Positions 19,571 through 28,586 of a stretch of DNA of 64,000 nt are shown here, piece by piece. This DNA comes from CAVSDF01 sp963726715 (GTDB lineage: Bacteria > Bacteroidota > Rhodothermia > Rhodothermales > BA12), in NCBI GenBank assembly GCA_963726715.1, contig CAVSDF010000013.1, positions 1-64,000 of the forward strand, written 5' to 3'. Both the position numbers and the translations under genes were made by a program. The stretch's first letter is position 1. Every line of letters begins with the position of its first letter. Under the pieces are notes generated by a model that saw only the letters and a program-made list of their open reading frames with translations, ran no database searches and had not been told where the DNA came from.

Positions 19571-20152
19571 ATGATCCGACCGCTTGCCCTCGCTGCCGCC
19601 CTCCTCGCCGCCCCCGCAATCGCCCGCGCGCAGGGCGGCGAACCGGCGACGATCACCGCCGAGCCGATCGTCCTCGTCTCGACCGGCATGGTCCCTCCCG
19701 CCGACACCACCGCCGACACGGCCACGCCCGAGGCGCTCCTTGCCGCGCTCTACGACGTCATCTCCGGCCCTTCCGGGCAGCCGCGCGACTGGCCGCGCTT
19801 CCGCCGCCTCTTCGCCGCCGACGGACGCCTCGTCGCCCTCGGCCGCCGCCCCGACGGCGTCATCGTGCAGCGCACGCTCACGCCCGACGAGTACGTGGGC
19901 CGCAGCGGCGATTTCCTCGTGAGCAGCGGCTTCACCGAGCGCGAGACGCACCGCGTGCTCCACCGCTACGGCCACGTCGCCCACGCCTTCACGGCCTACG
20001 AGGGCACCTTCACGACCGACGGCACGCCCGGCGCGGTGAAGGGTGTCAACTCGGTGCAGATGATCGAGACGGGCGGGCGCTGGCGCATCCTGATGGTCCT
20101 CTGGAACGATGAGGCGACCGCCGGAGCGCCCGTTCCGGCGTCGTTCGAGTGA
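19571..20152 (+). CDS. Exported SnoaL/NTF2-like hypothetical protein
   Basis: The start at 19571 gives a signal peptide (MIRPLALAAALLAAPAIARAQ). The mature region (ALLAALYDVISGPSGQPRDW, FAADGRLVALGRR, then a strand-rich end GVNSVQMIETGGRWRILMVLW) has the pattern of an NTF2-like cone fold, as in DUF4440/SnoaL proteins. The ligand or enzyme activity is unknown. Its stop TGA overlaps the GTG start of the next gene (GTGA), indicating a two-gene transcript. Confidence 0.65.
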   Translation: MIRPLALAAALLAAPAIARAQGGEPATITAEPIVLVSTGMVPPADTTADTATPEALLAALYDVISGPSGQPRDWPRFRRLFAADGRLVALGRRPDGVIVQRTLTPDEYVGRSGDFLVSSGFTERETHRVLHRYGHVAHAFTAYEGTFTTDGTPGAVKGVNSVQMIETGGRWRILMVLWNDEATAGAPVPASFE

Positions 20153-20943
20153 GCGAGTCCGCCCCGACGCCCTCCGCAGCGCGCACGCGCGGCATCGTGG
20201 CTGCGGCCGCCCTGCTCGCCCTCGTCGCCGTCGCCGGACTCCTCCGTCCCGCCCCAACGGCTCGCGAGATCATCGACGACGCCCGCGCGGCGCACGGCTC
20301 GGCGCGGCTCGACACGCGCGGGTTCGCGTTCGATTTCCGAGGCACGCCCTACCGCGTCTCCGCGCTCGGTGGCCCGCGGACGATGGCGCGCACCCGCACG
20401 CTCCCCGACAGTCTGGGCGGCGCGCGCGTCACCGAGACCGTCCGCGCCGACGGCACCGTCACCCGCGCCCTTGCCGCTGGCGGTGCGCCGACTGTGCTTC
20501 CGCCCGACGAAGCCGCGCGCGTGGCGACGAGCATCGGCGCAGTCGTCTACTTCGCCGCCTTCCCGCACGGCCTCGCCGACGCCTCGGTGCGCCTGCGCCG
20601 CCTGCCCGACGACCGGCTTCGCGGGCGCCGCGTCCGCACCGTCGAGGTGACGTTCGACTCGACCGGCGGGCGCTCGTGGACGGACCGCTACATCGTCTGG
20701 GTCGATGCCGAGCGCGCCACCGTCGACGCGTTCGCCTACGACTACGAAGACGGCGACGGCGAGACGCGCCTCCGCCTCGTCACCCGCGCGTGGACGGCGG
20801 GCGGCGTCCGCTTCCAGAACTACGCCACCTTCACCGACGACGACATGAAGGGCCGCATCGAGCGCTACCTCACCCGCATCGGCACCCCGACGCTGCGCGC
20901 GGTGTCGGACGTAGACCTCGACGACGTGACCGTGGGTTCGTGA
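20149..20943 (+). CDS. DUF6503-like membrane-anchored protein
   Basis: 264 residues from a GTG start overlapping the previous stop. An N-terminal anchor or signal (GIVAAAALLALVAVAGLL) precedes AREIIDDARAAHGSARLD, a start typical of DUF6503-type proteins of Bacteroidota. The rest is strand-rich, resembling the LolA/LolB-like lipoprotein fold (GFAFDFRGTPYRVS, YIVWVDAERATVDAFAYDYE, GVRFQNYATF). The family assignment is from pattern memory and moderate in strength. It probably works outside the inner membrane; the function is unknown. Confidence 0.6.
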   Translation: MSESAPTPSAARTRGIVAAAALLALVAVAGLLRPAPTAREIIDDARAAHGSARLDTRGFAFDFRGTPYRVSALGGPRTMARTRTLPDSLGGARVTETVRADGTVTRALAAGGAPTVLPPDEAARVATSIGAVVYFAAFPHGLADASVRLRRLPDDRLRGRRVRTVEVTFDSTGGRSWTDRYIVWVDAERATVDAFAYDYEDGDGETRLRLVTRAWTAGGVRFQNYATFTDDDMKGRIERYLTRIGTPTLRAVSDVDLDDVTVGS

Positions 20944-21127
20944 GAGGGTGTGTTTGTGTGTTTGTGGGGGCGCCGAGACGGAGGCCGAAACTCCATCGCA
21001 AGCACGCCCCCCACCCCTCACCAACCCACCACCCGCTCCCCCCGACTCGTCGCCGCTCCGTCACCCACGGGGGGCACCCGGCGGCGGGCGCGCGCGTACC
21101 CGGCTTCTCACCCAGACTCCCGCCTCC
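20944..21127. repeat. GT-rich tract followed by CA-rich tract
   Basis: A run GTGTGTTTGTGTGTTTGTGG near 20950 is followed about 60 bases later by CCCCCCACCCCTCACC-AACCCACCACCCGC. The two halves are roughly complementary, so the spacer could fold into a large imperfect hairpin. A similar arrangement is at 43627-43742. Confidence 0.4.
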
Positions 21128-21613
21128 ATGGCCAGCAAGAAATACAGCAGCGCCCCGGCGATGCAGATCGACCCCGACAAGACCTACCGCGTGACGCTCG
21201 CGACGAGCAAGGGCGACATCGTCCTCGATCTCTTCGCGCAGTACGCGCCCAACACCGTCAACAACTTCGTCGTCCTCGCGCGCGACGGCTTCTACGACGG
21301 CCTGACGTTCCACCGCGTCATCCCCAACTTCATGATCCAGGGCGGCGACCCGAGCGGCAACGGCACCGGCGGGCCGGGCTACAAGTTCGCCGACGAGTTC
21401 CACATGAACCCGCTCCGCCACGAGACCGGCGTGATCTCGATGGCCAACGCCGGACCGGGCACCAACGGCTCGCAGTTCTTCATCACCCACGCCCCCCAGC
21501 CCCACCTCGACGGCCGCCACACGGTCTTCGGCAAGGTCACGACCGGCCAGGACGTCGTCAACGCCATCCGCCAGAGCGACACGATCGACTCGGTGACGGT
21601 CGAAGAGGCCTGA
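21128..21613 (+). CDS. Cyclophilin-type peptidylprolyl isomerase
   Basis: It catalyses cis-trans isomerisation of prolyl bonds. 161 residues, a single cyclophilin domain: GDIVLDLFAQYAPNTVNNFV, the active-site arginine in FHRVIPNFMIQGGDP, GPGTNGSQFFITHAPQPHLDG, and TVFGKVTTGQDVVNAI. There is no signal peptide, so it is probably cytoplasmic. The ATG at 21128 is the only start that fits. It ends just before a perfect hairpin terminator and faces the zinc-ribbon gene. Confidence 0.93.
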   Translation: MASKKYSSAPAMQIDPDKTYRVTLATSKGDIVLDLFAQYAPNTVNNFVVLARDGFYDGLTFHRVIPNFMIQGGDPSGNGTGGPGYKFADEFHMNPLRHETGVISMANAGPGTNGSQFFITHAPQPHLDGRHTVFGKVTTGQDVVNAIRQSDTIDSVTVEEA

Positions 21614-21635
21614 TCCGTCTTCGCAGACGCGCGAG

Positions 21636-21665
21636 CACCTGTCAGGTCGGTTGACCTGACAGGTG
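21636..21665. terminator. Perfect 13-bp ACCTGTCAGGTC hairpin between convergent genes
   Basis: CACCTGTCAGGTC (21636-21648) and GACCTGACAGGTG (21653-21665) are exact complements around GGTT, followed by TTT on the plus strand. The position, 22 bases past the cyclophilin stop and 30 before the convergent gene's stop, suits a bidirectional terminator. It is the best-preserved copy of the ACCTGTCAGGT repeat family. Confidence 0.75.
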
Positions 21666-21694
21666 TTTCCGTTTGGCCCCGCAGCAGGCAGCAC

Positions 21695-22048
21695 TCACGT
21701 CAATCCGGCCCTGCCTCGAAGCCGGGCAATCTCCTTTGTCAGCTGCGTGATCTGCGAGCGGCGCCCTGTGTTTTCGGGACGCGCTTCCAGCCGCGCCCTC
21801 TCCTGTTCGAGGTCGTGCGTCAACCGCACGCGTGCCCTCTCGATGTCGAGCGCCCTTTCGCGGCGCGCGGCGAAGTACAGCTCACGCAGAGCTTTCCACG
21901 CCGCCATGTCTGGGCGCGGGGGCACTTCGACTTTGGTGCCAAGCCATGTGCAGAGTGCACCACAGGACGAACACCGGGCGCTACGACCGTAGGCCTCGCG
22001 ACGAGCGACGCGGCGGCACGGGAAACAGACGAAGGTGTGAGCACTCAT
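21695..22048 (-). CDS. Small zinc-ribbon protein with coiled-coil tail
   Basis: About 117 residues from ATG 22048 (MSAHTFVCFPCRRV); an earlier in-frame ATG at 22108 is possible. CFPC and CSSCGALC supply a four-cysteine zinc ribbon. The remainder (AAWKALRELYFAARRERALD..., IERARVRLTHDLEQERARLE) is a charged helix suited to a coiled coil. No family is recognised. It lies directly downstream of parB on the same strand, but no functional link can be claimed. Confidence 0.6.
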   Translation of the reverse strand: MSAHTFVCFPCRRVARREAYGRSARCSSCGALCTWLGTKVEVPPRPDMAAWKALRELYFAARRERALDIERARVRLTHDLEQERARLEARPENTGRRSQITQLTKEIARLRGRAGLT

Positions 22049-22175
22049 CGACGTAGACAGACGCGAACGTAGTGGATCAGCCGTGTAGCTGACACGCCTG
22101 AACGTCACTGTGGGCCCGCGCTCCCTGTTCCGATGAGCCCGTCGCGGACGACGGTCCCAGCGGTCGCCGCCCTGC

Positions 22176-23133
22176 TCACGCCCCGAGCGCGTCGAGCAAG
22201 CGCTCTAAGTCGTCGTCGGAGTAGTAGGCGATCTCGATCTTGCCGCCCTGCGGGCCTTTGTGCTTGATCGCCACCTGCGTCGAAAAACGCGCGCGGAGGC
22301 GGTCGGCGAGGGCGCGGACTTCGAGGTCGTCGCGCGTCGGGGCGGCGGGCGCGGCGGGGGTCTCGGCGGACGGTGCGGGCGCGGGGGCGCGCGACTGGCG
22401 GACGGCGTCCTCGACGTCGCGCACCGACAGGCCTTCGTCGACGGCGCGCTGCATCAGGCGGACTTGGAGCGCGGCGTCCTCGACGTTCACGAGCGCGCGG
22501 GCGTGGCCGGGCGAGAGCGAGCCGTCGCGGAGCGCCGCTTGGACGCGCGGTGGCAGGCGCAGGAGGCGCAGCGTGTTGGTGACGGCGACGCGGCTCTTGC
22601 CGACCTTCGTCGCCACGTCGTCCTGCCGGAGCCCGCACTCCTCGATGAGCCGCTGGTAGGCGAGCGCCACCTCGACCGGGTTGAGCTGCTCGCGCTGCAC
22701 GTTTTCCACAATTGCCATCTCCAGCATCGCCTCCGAGTCGGCCTCGCGGACGTACGCGGGGATTCGCTTGAGGCCGGCGCGGCGCGCGGCGCGGAGGCGG
22801 CGCTCGCCCGAGATGATCTCGAAGCTGCGCTCGCCGAGCGCCCGCACGGTGACCGGCTGGATGATGCCGAGCTGGCGGATCGAGGCGGCGAGTTCGTCGA
22901 GCGCGGCCTCGTCGAAGTCCTTGCGCGGCTGGTACGGGTTCGGGCGGATCGAGTCGACGTCGATGTCGGCGACGCGCCCGAGCAGGCGCACGCGCTCCTC
23001 GAACTGGTAGAGCGGGCTGACGGGGCGGTCGCCGCCCTCGGGACTCGTCGTAGGCGTCGGGGCCGGGCGCGCTCGCGCCGGGGATGAGGGCGCTCAGGCC
23101 GCGCCCGAGGGCGCCTCGCTGTTTCACGTTCAT
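22176..23133 (-). CDS. parB: Chromosome-partitioning protein ParB (one frameshift)
   Basis: It binds parS, loads and slides as a CTP-dependent clamp, and stimulates ParA to segregate the origin region. The N-terminus MNVKQRGALGRGLSALIPG (23133) carries the ParA-interacting LGRGLSAL box. The CTPase/parS-binding core follows: IRPNPYQPRKDFDE, SGERRLRAARRAG and IVENVQREQLNPVE, then a helix-turn-helix (DDVATKVGKSRVAVTNTLRLL) and a C-terminal dimer domain (KIEIAYYSDDDLERLLDAL). A frame change near 23040 separates the N-terminal box from the core; restoring one base gives D-E-S-P-E-G-G-D. Since parB is normally needed, this is likely a consensus error. It lies downstream of parA. Confidence 0.9.
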
Positions 23134-23191
23134 CGTCGTCTCGGAAAAAAGGGGCGCGCGGCGGCTCGGGCGACTCGCCCGGCGGCCACGC

Positions 23192-24473
23192 TCAGCGGTC
23201 GGGAGTGGGGACGGACGTCGGCGCGCCGTTCGGCGGTGGCGACGCAGGCAGCGGCGCAGCGACGGGCGCGTGCTCCACCGGACGCGGCGGCGGCGGCCCG
23301 AACCCGCTCGCCGCAAGAATCCGCACCGACGGCCCGTGCACCGGTGCAGCGGCGGGCACCGGTGCGGGCGTCGGAGCTGTCGGCGGCGGCGGAGGTGCAG
23401 GAGCCGGAGCATAGGCCGACGCGGGCTCCGGGCGCAGCGCCGCGGCAGGCACAGGCGACGGACGGGGCGTCACGACGGGCGCAGAGGGCTCCGCAGACGG
23501 ACGGGGCGCGGGGACGGGCGCAGCCGACGGGCGAAGCGACGCCCACGGACGCGGCGGGCAGCGCAGGCGACGGACGCAGCGGGGCGACGGGGGGCGGCGA
23601 CGGACGGGACGCGGCGGCAGGTGCGGGCGGCGGCGCAGGGGCAGCGCGCGGCGCGAGAGGCGTGGGCGGCGCGGCGGCGCTCTCGCGCGTCTCGGGCGTG
23701 GCGAGGTAGCGCTGGTTGTTGGCGAGCACCTCGCGCGCGAGCGAGATGTAGTGGCGGCTGCCGAGGCTCGACGCGTCGTAGAGCAGCACCGGCTTGCCGA
23801 ACGACGGCGCCTCGGCAAGGCGCACGCTCCGCTGCACGATCGTCCGGTAGACCTTGTCGCCGAAATACCGGCGCACCTCCTCGGCCACCTGGTTGGCGAG
23901 CCGCAGCCGCGTGTCGAACATCGTCATCAGCACGCCCTCGATCTCGAGGTCGGGGTTCAGGTGCTGCCGGACGATCTTGATCGTGTTGAGGAGCTGCCCG
24001 AGGCCTTCGAGCGCGAAGTACTCGGCCTGCACCGGGATCAGCACCGAGTCGGCGGCCGTGAGCGCGTTCAGCGTCAGCAGGCCGAGGCTCGGGGGGCAGT
24101 CGATGACGACGAAGTCGTAGCGGCGCCGCGCGAGCGCGAGGGCATTTTTGAGGATGCGCTCGCGCTCGGCCACCTCGATCATCTCGATCTCGGCGCCCAC
24201 GAGGTTGATGTGGCTCGGGATGAGGTCGAGGAACGGCATCTGCGAATGCACGACGGCGTCCTCCAGGCTCACCTCGCCGATGAGCACCTCGTAGGCCGAC
24301 ACCGGCACGCGCCGCGCGTCGACGCCGACGCCGCTCGTGGCGTTGGCCTGCGGGTCGAAGTCGAGCAGCAGGGTCGGGTGCTCGGTCGCGGCGAGGCTCG
24401 CGGCGAGGTTGACCGACGTGGTGGTCTTCCCCACCCCGCCTTTCTGGTTGGCGACGGCAATGACTTTTCCCAT
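23192..24473 (-). CDS. parA: Chromosome-partitioning ATPase ParA/Soj with long Pro/Ala-rich tail
   Basis: A Walker-type ATPase that works with ParB. MGKVIAVANQKGGVGKTTT holds the deviant Walker A; LLLDFDPQANAT the Walker A' region; FVVIDCPPSLGLLTLNAL the Walker B. The ATPase ends near residue 260 (YISLAREVLANNQRYL), the usual length of the family. Instead of stopping, the frame continues into about 165 residues rich in Pro and Ala. A frame change near 23540 is likely: the frame that ends at 23192 continues PAPAPPPPPTAP-type text, whereas the unshifted frame becomes Cys/Arg-rich. The tail is unusual and may be a flexible linker or partner-binding arm. Confidence 0.88.
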
Positions 24474-25040
24474 CGGGGGCGGCTCTCGGTTCCTCTCCAG
24501 ACATCGGCGCCGAATGCGGCGGCGCCGGGGGCGACGGGGTGCCCGCGCAGGCCTCTGGAACGGGCCTCGCGGTGCCGCGCGGGCTGTCTCCGGCAGGCCG
24601 GGCAGCCAGGCGCCGGGCGATGCCGGGCGGCGTCAGACCGGGCGGCGGGAGTCGTCAATGTAGGGACGCCCGCCCGCCCGATCCTACGCGCCGCGCCGCC
24701 TTCACGGGGGAGGGGCGAGTTGGTGAGGGAGCCGGGGGGATGGGCCCGTGCGGGCGCGGAGCCGGGGCCGCGGAGGCAGGCACGAACGGCAGACGCTCTG
24801 CTTGCCTCCTGCCGTACGGAACCAGAGGACCGGGGCGACGGGGGATGCCGCCGGGACGGGGCGGCGGTGGCGCAACCGGGCGGGTCAAAGACCCGCCCCT
24901 ACCGAACGCCTGGGTCTACATCTGGGGCGCCGATTCCGGATGCCCCCGCACCAACTCATCCTCCCACCAACTCCCAAAACACGAGGGGCCGCCCCGGTCT
25001 CCCGAGACGGCCCCAACGGCACGTGTGGCGCGGTGGCGGA
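24474..25040. other. Intergenic region upstream of parA
   Basis: About 570 bases between parA and the lipoprotein gene. It holds the parA promoter region, a GAGTTGGTGAG tract at 24717-24727 with complementary CACCAACTC copies at 24949-24957 and 24966-24974, and the GGGCGGGTC hairpin described separately. No open frame here looks coding, and I see no full parS site or DnaA box. Confidence 0.5.
24878..24903 (-). repeat. GTAG-headed palindrome, GGGGCGGGTC type
   Basis: Read on the minus strand this is GGTAGGGGCGGGTC, TTT, GACCCGCCC: perfect 9-bp arms headed by GTAG, the layout of REP elements mobilised by RAYT (TnpA_REP) enzymes. It is one of at least ten palindromes of this general form in the window. 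Confidence 0.6.
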
Positions 25041-25952
25041 TCAGCCGGTGCAGGTGCCCTTGAGTTCGCGGTTGAGCGTCGTGTACCCTTCGCGCGCCTG
25101 CTTGGAGATGTCGGTGGCGAGCGAGCCGGCGGGGAAGAGGGCGGCGCGGATCTCGATCATCGACACGGCACGCTCGATGACGGGCATCGCGCACGCGGTC
25201 TCCTTCTCGACGCGCACCTTCACCGCTGCCGACGGCGCGCAGTAGCCGACGTAGCGGTCCGGCGAGCCGGCGGAGGTCAGCACGACCCACTGGATGTCGG
25301 CGGCGCCCGCCTGGACGATCTTGTCGTAGGCGATGCCGATGTCGGCGATGGCGCCGTCGGCGAGGGCACCGGCGAGGAGGCTGGTGTCGCCACCGGCCTG
25401 GCGGAGCGCCTGGGCGCGGGCCTCGATCTCGGCGCGGGTGGCGTTGGCGGGCAGGCCGAGCGCCTCGGCGACGAGCGTCTGTGCCCGCGCGAGAACGGCG
25501 GTGTTGCTGCGGAGGGCCGCGTAGCCGTCGATCTTCTCAAGGTCGATGTTGCCGACGACCGTCTCGCCCGCGCCGAAGCTGCAGACGGGGTTCGCGGAGG
25601 CGCCGAAGGCGGCGGACGGGTTGAAGGCCGCCGTCCCGACCGTCTTGGTGACGTCGTTGAGGTCGGTCACGAGGCGGTTGAGCGTGAGGACGGTCAGGCC
25701 GGCGCGCTGCAGGATCGCCGAGGCAAGGCCGAGACGCGCCGTGCGCCCCTCGAACGTGGTCGCCGGGGCGGTGGTGACCGCCTTTTCGAAGATCTTGACG
25801 GCCTCCTCCGTCTTGCCGCTGCCGAGCGCCGCGCGCCCGTCGGCGACGAGCGTCTCGGTGTTGTTGGACAGCTCGTCGCTGGCAAGGCCTTCGAAGACAT
25901 TGCACGCGCCAAGGAAGAGGACGGGGACGAGGAGGAGAAGATGACGGCGCAT
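25041..25952 (-). CDS. Lipoprotein with TPR-like helical region
   Basis: The start at 25952 (MRRHLLLLVPVLFLGACNVF) gives a lipobox LGAC, so the product is a membrane-anchored lipoprotein of about 303 residues. Residues about 30-60 (NTETLVADGRAALGSGKTEEAVKIFEKAV) look like one tetratricopeptide-type helix pair. The rest is helical with several cysteines. No family is recognised; the general pattern (lipoprotein with a repeat and a count of objects per run) is common among Rhodothermota hypotheticals. Confidence 0.65.
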   Translation of the reverse strand: MRRHLLLLVPVLFLGACNVFEGLASDELSNNTETLVADGRAALGSGKTEEAVKIFEKAVTTAPATTFEGRTARLGLASAILQRAGLTVLTLNRLVTDLNDVTKTVGTAAFNPSAAFGASANPVCSFGAGETVVGNIDLEKIDGYAALRSNTAVLARAQTLVAEALGLPANATRAEIEARAQALRQAGGDTSLLAGALADGAIADIGIAYDKIVQAGAADIQWVVLTSAGSPDRYVGYCAPSAAVKVRVEKETACAMPVIERAVSMIEIRAALFPAGSLATDISKQAREGYTTLNRELKGTCTG

Positions 25953-26133
25953 CAAGGAGGGAGGACTGCTGAAGTGGAGTTGAGGACGGGACGTTCGCCC
26001 GAGACTGCGCGTGGTACGGCCGCTTGGCGTGGTCATACCCAACGAATCGGCGGCTCAGGCGGCGGCGTTAGGCCGTTCGGAGCAAACGTTCCGGGAAGAT
26101 GCAAACGGAACGGCGTTCCCACAAGCCTGCCGG

Positions 26134-27609
26134 TCATTCGCCCTGCGCGAGCGAGTAGCCGCGGACGCCGTCGAAGGTGTAGAGATGCTCGGTCTTGATA
26201 TAGTCGAAGCCCGCCTCGCCGAGCCGCGTGAGCAGGCCGACGATGTCGGCGTGGGAGATCGACGCGCCGCCGGGGGCGAGGAAGCGGCAGCGCCAGTGGT
26301 CGGTCTTCCAGATCGCCGGGTTGCCGCCGGGGTAGACGAGCACGCCGCGGTTGGTGACGAGCTTGAGCGGCAGCACGGGCGCCGCGACGGCTTCGAGGGC
26401 CGGGCCGAGGACGTTGGCGTCGAAGTCCGACTGCGACCAGTCGAGGAACACGTCCACACCGACGAGCCGCTTGTCCTTCACGACCGGGCGGGTCACGCCG
26501 ACCTTCATCTCGTCGGGCGCGCCGTAGTGCTCGGCCTTGAGCACCATCGGGAGCTGCCCGAGGCGCTCGATGACCGCGTCGGCGAAGGCGTGCGTGCCGA
26601 CCTTGCGCGTCGAGACCTGCGGGCGGTAGATGTCGGCCGTGTGGATGCCGTCTTCCAGCGTCCTGAGCCACGCGTTCTTGATGCGCTCGGCGACGTCGGC
26701 CTGCCCGATGTGGACCAGCATCATCACGGCGCCACCGATCAGCCCCGACGGGTTGGCGATGTCCTGCCCGGCGATGTCGGGCGCCGAGCCGTGGATGGCC
26801 TCGAACATGGCGAACTCCTCGCCGACGTTCGCCGAGCCGCCGAGCCCGACCGATCCGGCGACCTCGGCGGCGATGTCGGAGATGATGTCGCCGTAGAGGT
26901 TGAGCGTGACGATGACATCGAGGCGGTCGGGCCGGGCGGCGACGAGCGCCGAGCCGATGTCGATGATCTTGTGCTCCTGCTGGATGTCCGGGTACTCCTT
27001 CCCGACCTCGTCGAACACGCGGTGGAAGAGGCCGTCGGCCTGCTTCATGATGTTGTCCTTGGTCATGCACGTCACCGTCTTGCGCTTGTAGGCGCGCGCG
27101 TACTCGAAGGCGTAGCGGACGATGCGCTCACTTCCGGTGCGCGAGATCAGCTTGAGCGCCTGCACGACGTCGGCCGTCTGCTGGTGCTCGATGCCGGCGT
27201 AGAGGTCTTCCTCGTTCTCGCGCACGATGACGAGGTCCATGAGCGGGTAAGGCGTCTGCACGTAGGGCGCGTACGCCTTCACCGGACGCACGTTGGCGAA
27301 CATCGAGAGCGTCTTGCGGAGCGTCACGTTGAGGCTCTTGTAGCCGCCGCCCTGCGGGGTCGTGATCGGCGACTTGAGGAGCACGCGCGTGCGCCGCAGC
27401 GCCTCCCACGCCGACGCCGGGATGCCGGCCGTGTCGCCGCTCAGGTAGACCTTCTCGCCGATCTGGATCTCGGTGGTGCGGATGCGTGCCCCGGCGGCCT
27501 CGAGGATGCGGAGCGTGGCGTCCATGATCTCCGGCCCGATGCCGTCGCCACGGGCGACGACGATCTCGCGGAGGTCGGAGGAGAGAGAAGCGGCGGCGGT
27601 GTCGGACAT
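26134..27609 (-). CDS. icd: Isocitrate dehydrogenase, long Thermus-like form
   Basis: It oxidises isocitrate to 2-oxoglutarate in the TCA cycle, most likely with NADP. The start at 27609 (MSDTAAASL) precedes the conserved REIVVARGDGIGPEIMDATL. The substrate loop is KSLNVTLRKTLSMFANVRPV; the family signature is NLYGDIISDIAAEVAGSVGL followed by FEAIHGSAPDIAGQ. About 350 residues make the usual core. A further ~130-residue C-terminal domain (VKDKRLVGVDVFLDWSQSD to YSLAQGE) matches the extension seen in Thermus-type enzymes. Isopropylmalate dehydrogenase lacks that extension. Confidence 0.9.
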   Translation of the reverse strand: MSDTAAASLSSDLREIVVARGDGIGPEIMDATLRILEAAGARIRTTEIQIGEKVYLSGDTAGIPASAWEALRRTRVLLKSPITTPQGGGYKSLNVTLRKTLSMFANVRPVKAYAPYVQTPYPLMDLVIVRENEEDLYAGIEHQQTADVVQALKLISRTGSERIVRYAFEYARAYKRKTVTCMTKDNIMKQADGLFHRVFDEVGKEYPDIQQEHKIIDIGSALVAARPDRLDVIVTLNLYGDIISDIAAEVAGSVGLGGSANVGEEFAMFEAIHGSAPDIAGQDIANPSGLIGGAVMMLVHIGQADVAERIKNAWLRTLEDGIHTADIYRPQVSTRKVGTHAFADAVIERLGQLPMVLKAEHYGAPDEMKVGVTRPVVKDKRLVGVDVFLDWSQSDFDANVLGPALEAVAAPVLPLKLVTNRGVLVYPGGNPAIWKTDHWRCRFLAPGGASISHADIVGLLTRLGEAGFDYIKTEHLYTFDGVRGYSLAQGE

Positions 27610-27731
27610 CGGGGGCTGGGGATCGGAAAGGCAGGTGCAGACGATCCCGCAAGATAGCCCGGCGCCCTGCCCTGCCGGGCCGCCGCGCGGCGCCGCCCCG
27701 GGCACGATGCCGTGAAAAGCGCCCCCGCCTT

Positions 27732-27760
27732 GTAGAGACGCATCGCCGATGCGTCTCTAC
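27732..27760. repeat. GTAG-headed palindrome, GAGACGCATCG type
   Basis: GTAGAGACGCATCG and CGATGCGTCTCTAC are exact 14-base arms around a single C. It is the most perfect copy of the GAGACG family (others at 36088, 50235, 56783 and 60787). It lies between icd and the next minus-strand gene. Confidence 0.7.
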
Positions 27761-27786
27761 GCCCCAGCCCGCTCGCACGGGCACGC

Positions 27787-28444
27787 TCAGAGCCGCGTCG
27801 CCGCCGACGTCAGGAGCAGGTGGCCGACAATGACGACGGGAATCACGAATATGGTGCTTTCGCCGCCCCCCGACGCGCTGCCCGCGACCACGGCAATGCC
27901 GCTCGCCATCAGCGCCACCGACGTCGCCAGTCCTGATCCCCAACGACCCGCGCTTCCCGTTGGCGAGGTACACGCCCGTCGGCACGCCGATGACGTAGCC
28001 TGCCGCCGCTCCGAGGACCCCGAAAGCCAGAGACGCCGAGACGTACTCATCGCCCGAGTCGCTCGCGGTGCCCGCGACCGCTCCTAGCCCGCCGAGCAGC
28101 GCGCCCCCGATGACGCCGCCCGCGAGACCGGACGCCGTCAAGCCGAACCCTTGCCCGTTCCCTCTCTGGCTCCGGGGTCTCTCCTGCGCCTCAAATCCGG
28201 CATCTGCGCGCAGCACGAGCGAGCGCGGCAGCGGAGCAGCCGACAGGGTCTGGGCCGCTGCCGCGAGCGTGTCCACGGCCCCCGCACCCAACGCCGACGC
28301 ACCGGTGTCGGGCGGTGCGAGCGCGAGAGACGTGTCCGCGAGCGCGTGGAGCGCGACGTGCGCGGTGTCGAGAGGGGTCGTCACGGACTGGGCGCGCGCG
28401 GTGGCGGGCGCGAGCACGAGGGCGGCGAGGAGACGGAGACGCAT
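27787..28444 (-). CDS. Exported hypothetical protein with glycine-rich membrane segments
   Basis: The start at 28444 gives a signal peptide (RLRLLAALVLAPATARAQ). A Thr/Ala-rich stretch is followed by glycine-zipper-like hydrophobic segments (GLAGGVIGGALLGGLGAVAG, LAFGVLGAAAGYVIGVPTGV) and, after a frame change near 27945, two more hydrophobic stretches (SVALMASGIAVVAG, IFVIPVVIVGHLLL) ending at 27787. Glycine-zipper membrane proteins of this layout are common among uncharacterised Rhodothermota proteins. The function is unknown. Confidence 0.55.
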
Positions 28445-28586
28445 GGTGAAGACGGAGCGGGTGGAGGAGACGTGAAGCCACGTCCCGTAAGCCGCCTCCA
28501 GTCATCCAGAAGTCACGTGCGGCCTCCCGATTTCTGCTGCGTCCCCTCTGCCGCCGCGGCGCCCTGCAGGCGCCCCCCGGCCCCGC

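Noticed and set aside
17307..19619. 770-codon minus-strand frame
   Set aside because: Antisense to glgB; valine/glycine-rich shadow of a high-GC gene.
24474..25040. Possible replication origin beside parA-parB
   Set aside because: No DnaA boxes, AT-rich unwinding region or dnaA/gidA genes were seen.
23751..26198. 815-codon open frame on the plus strand
   Set aside because: It is antisense to parA and the lipoprotein gene; low-complexity text with no family motifs.
26011..27657. 548-codon plus-strand frame
   Set aside because: Fully antisense to icd, whose protein has every expected motif.
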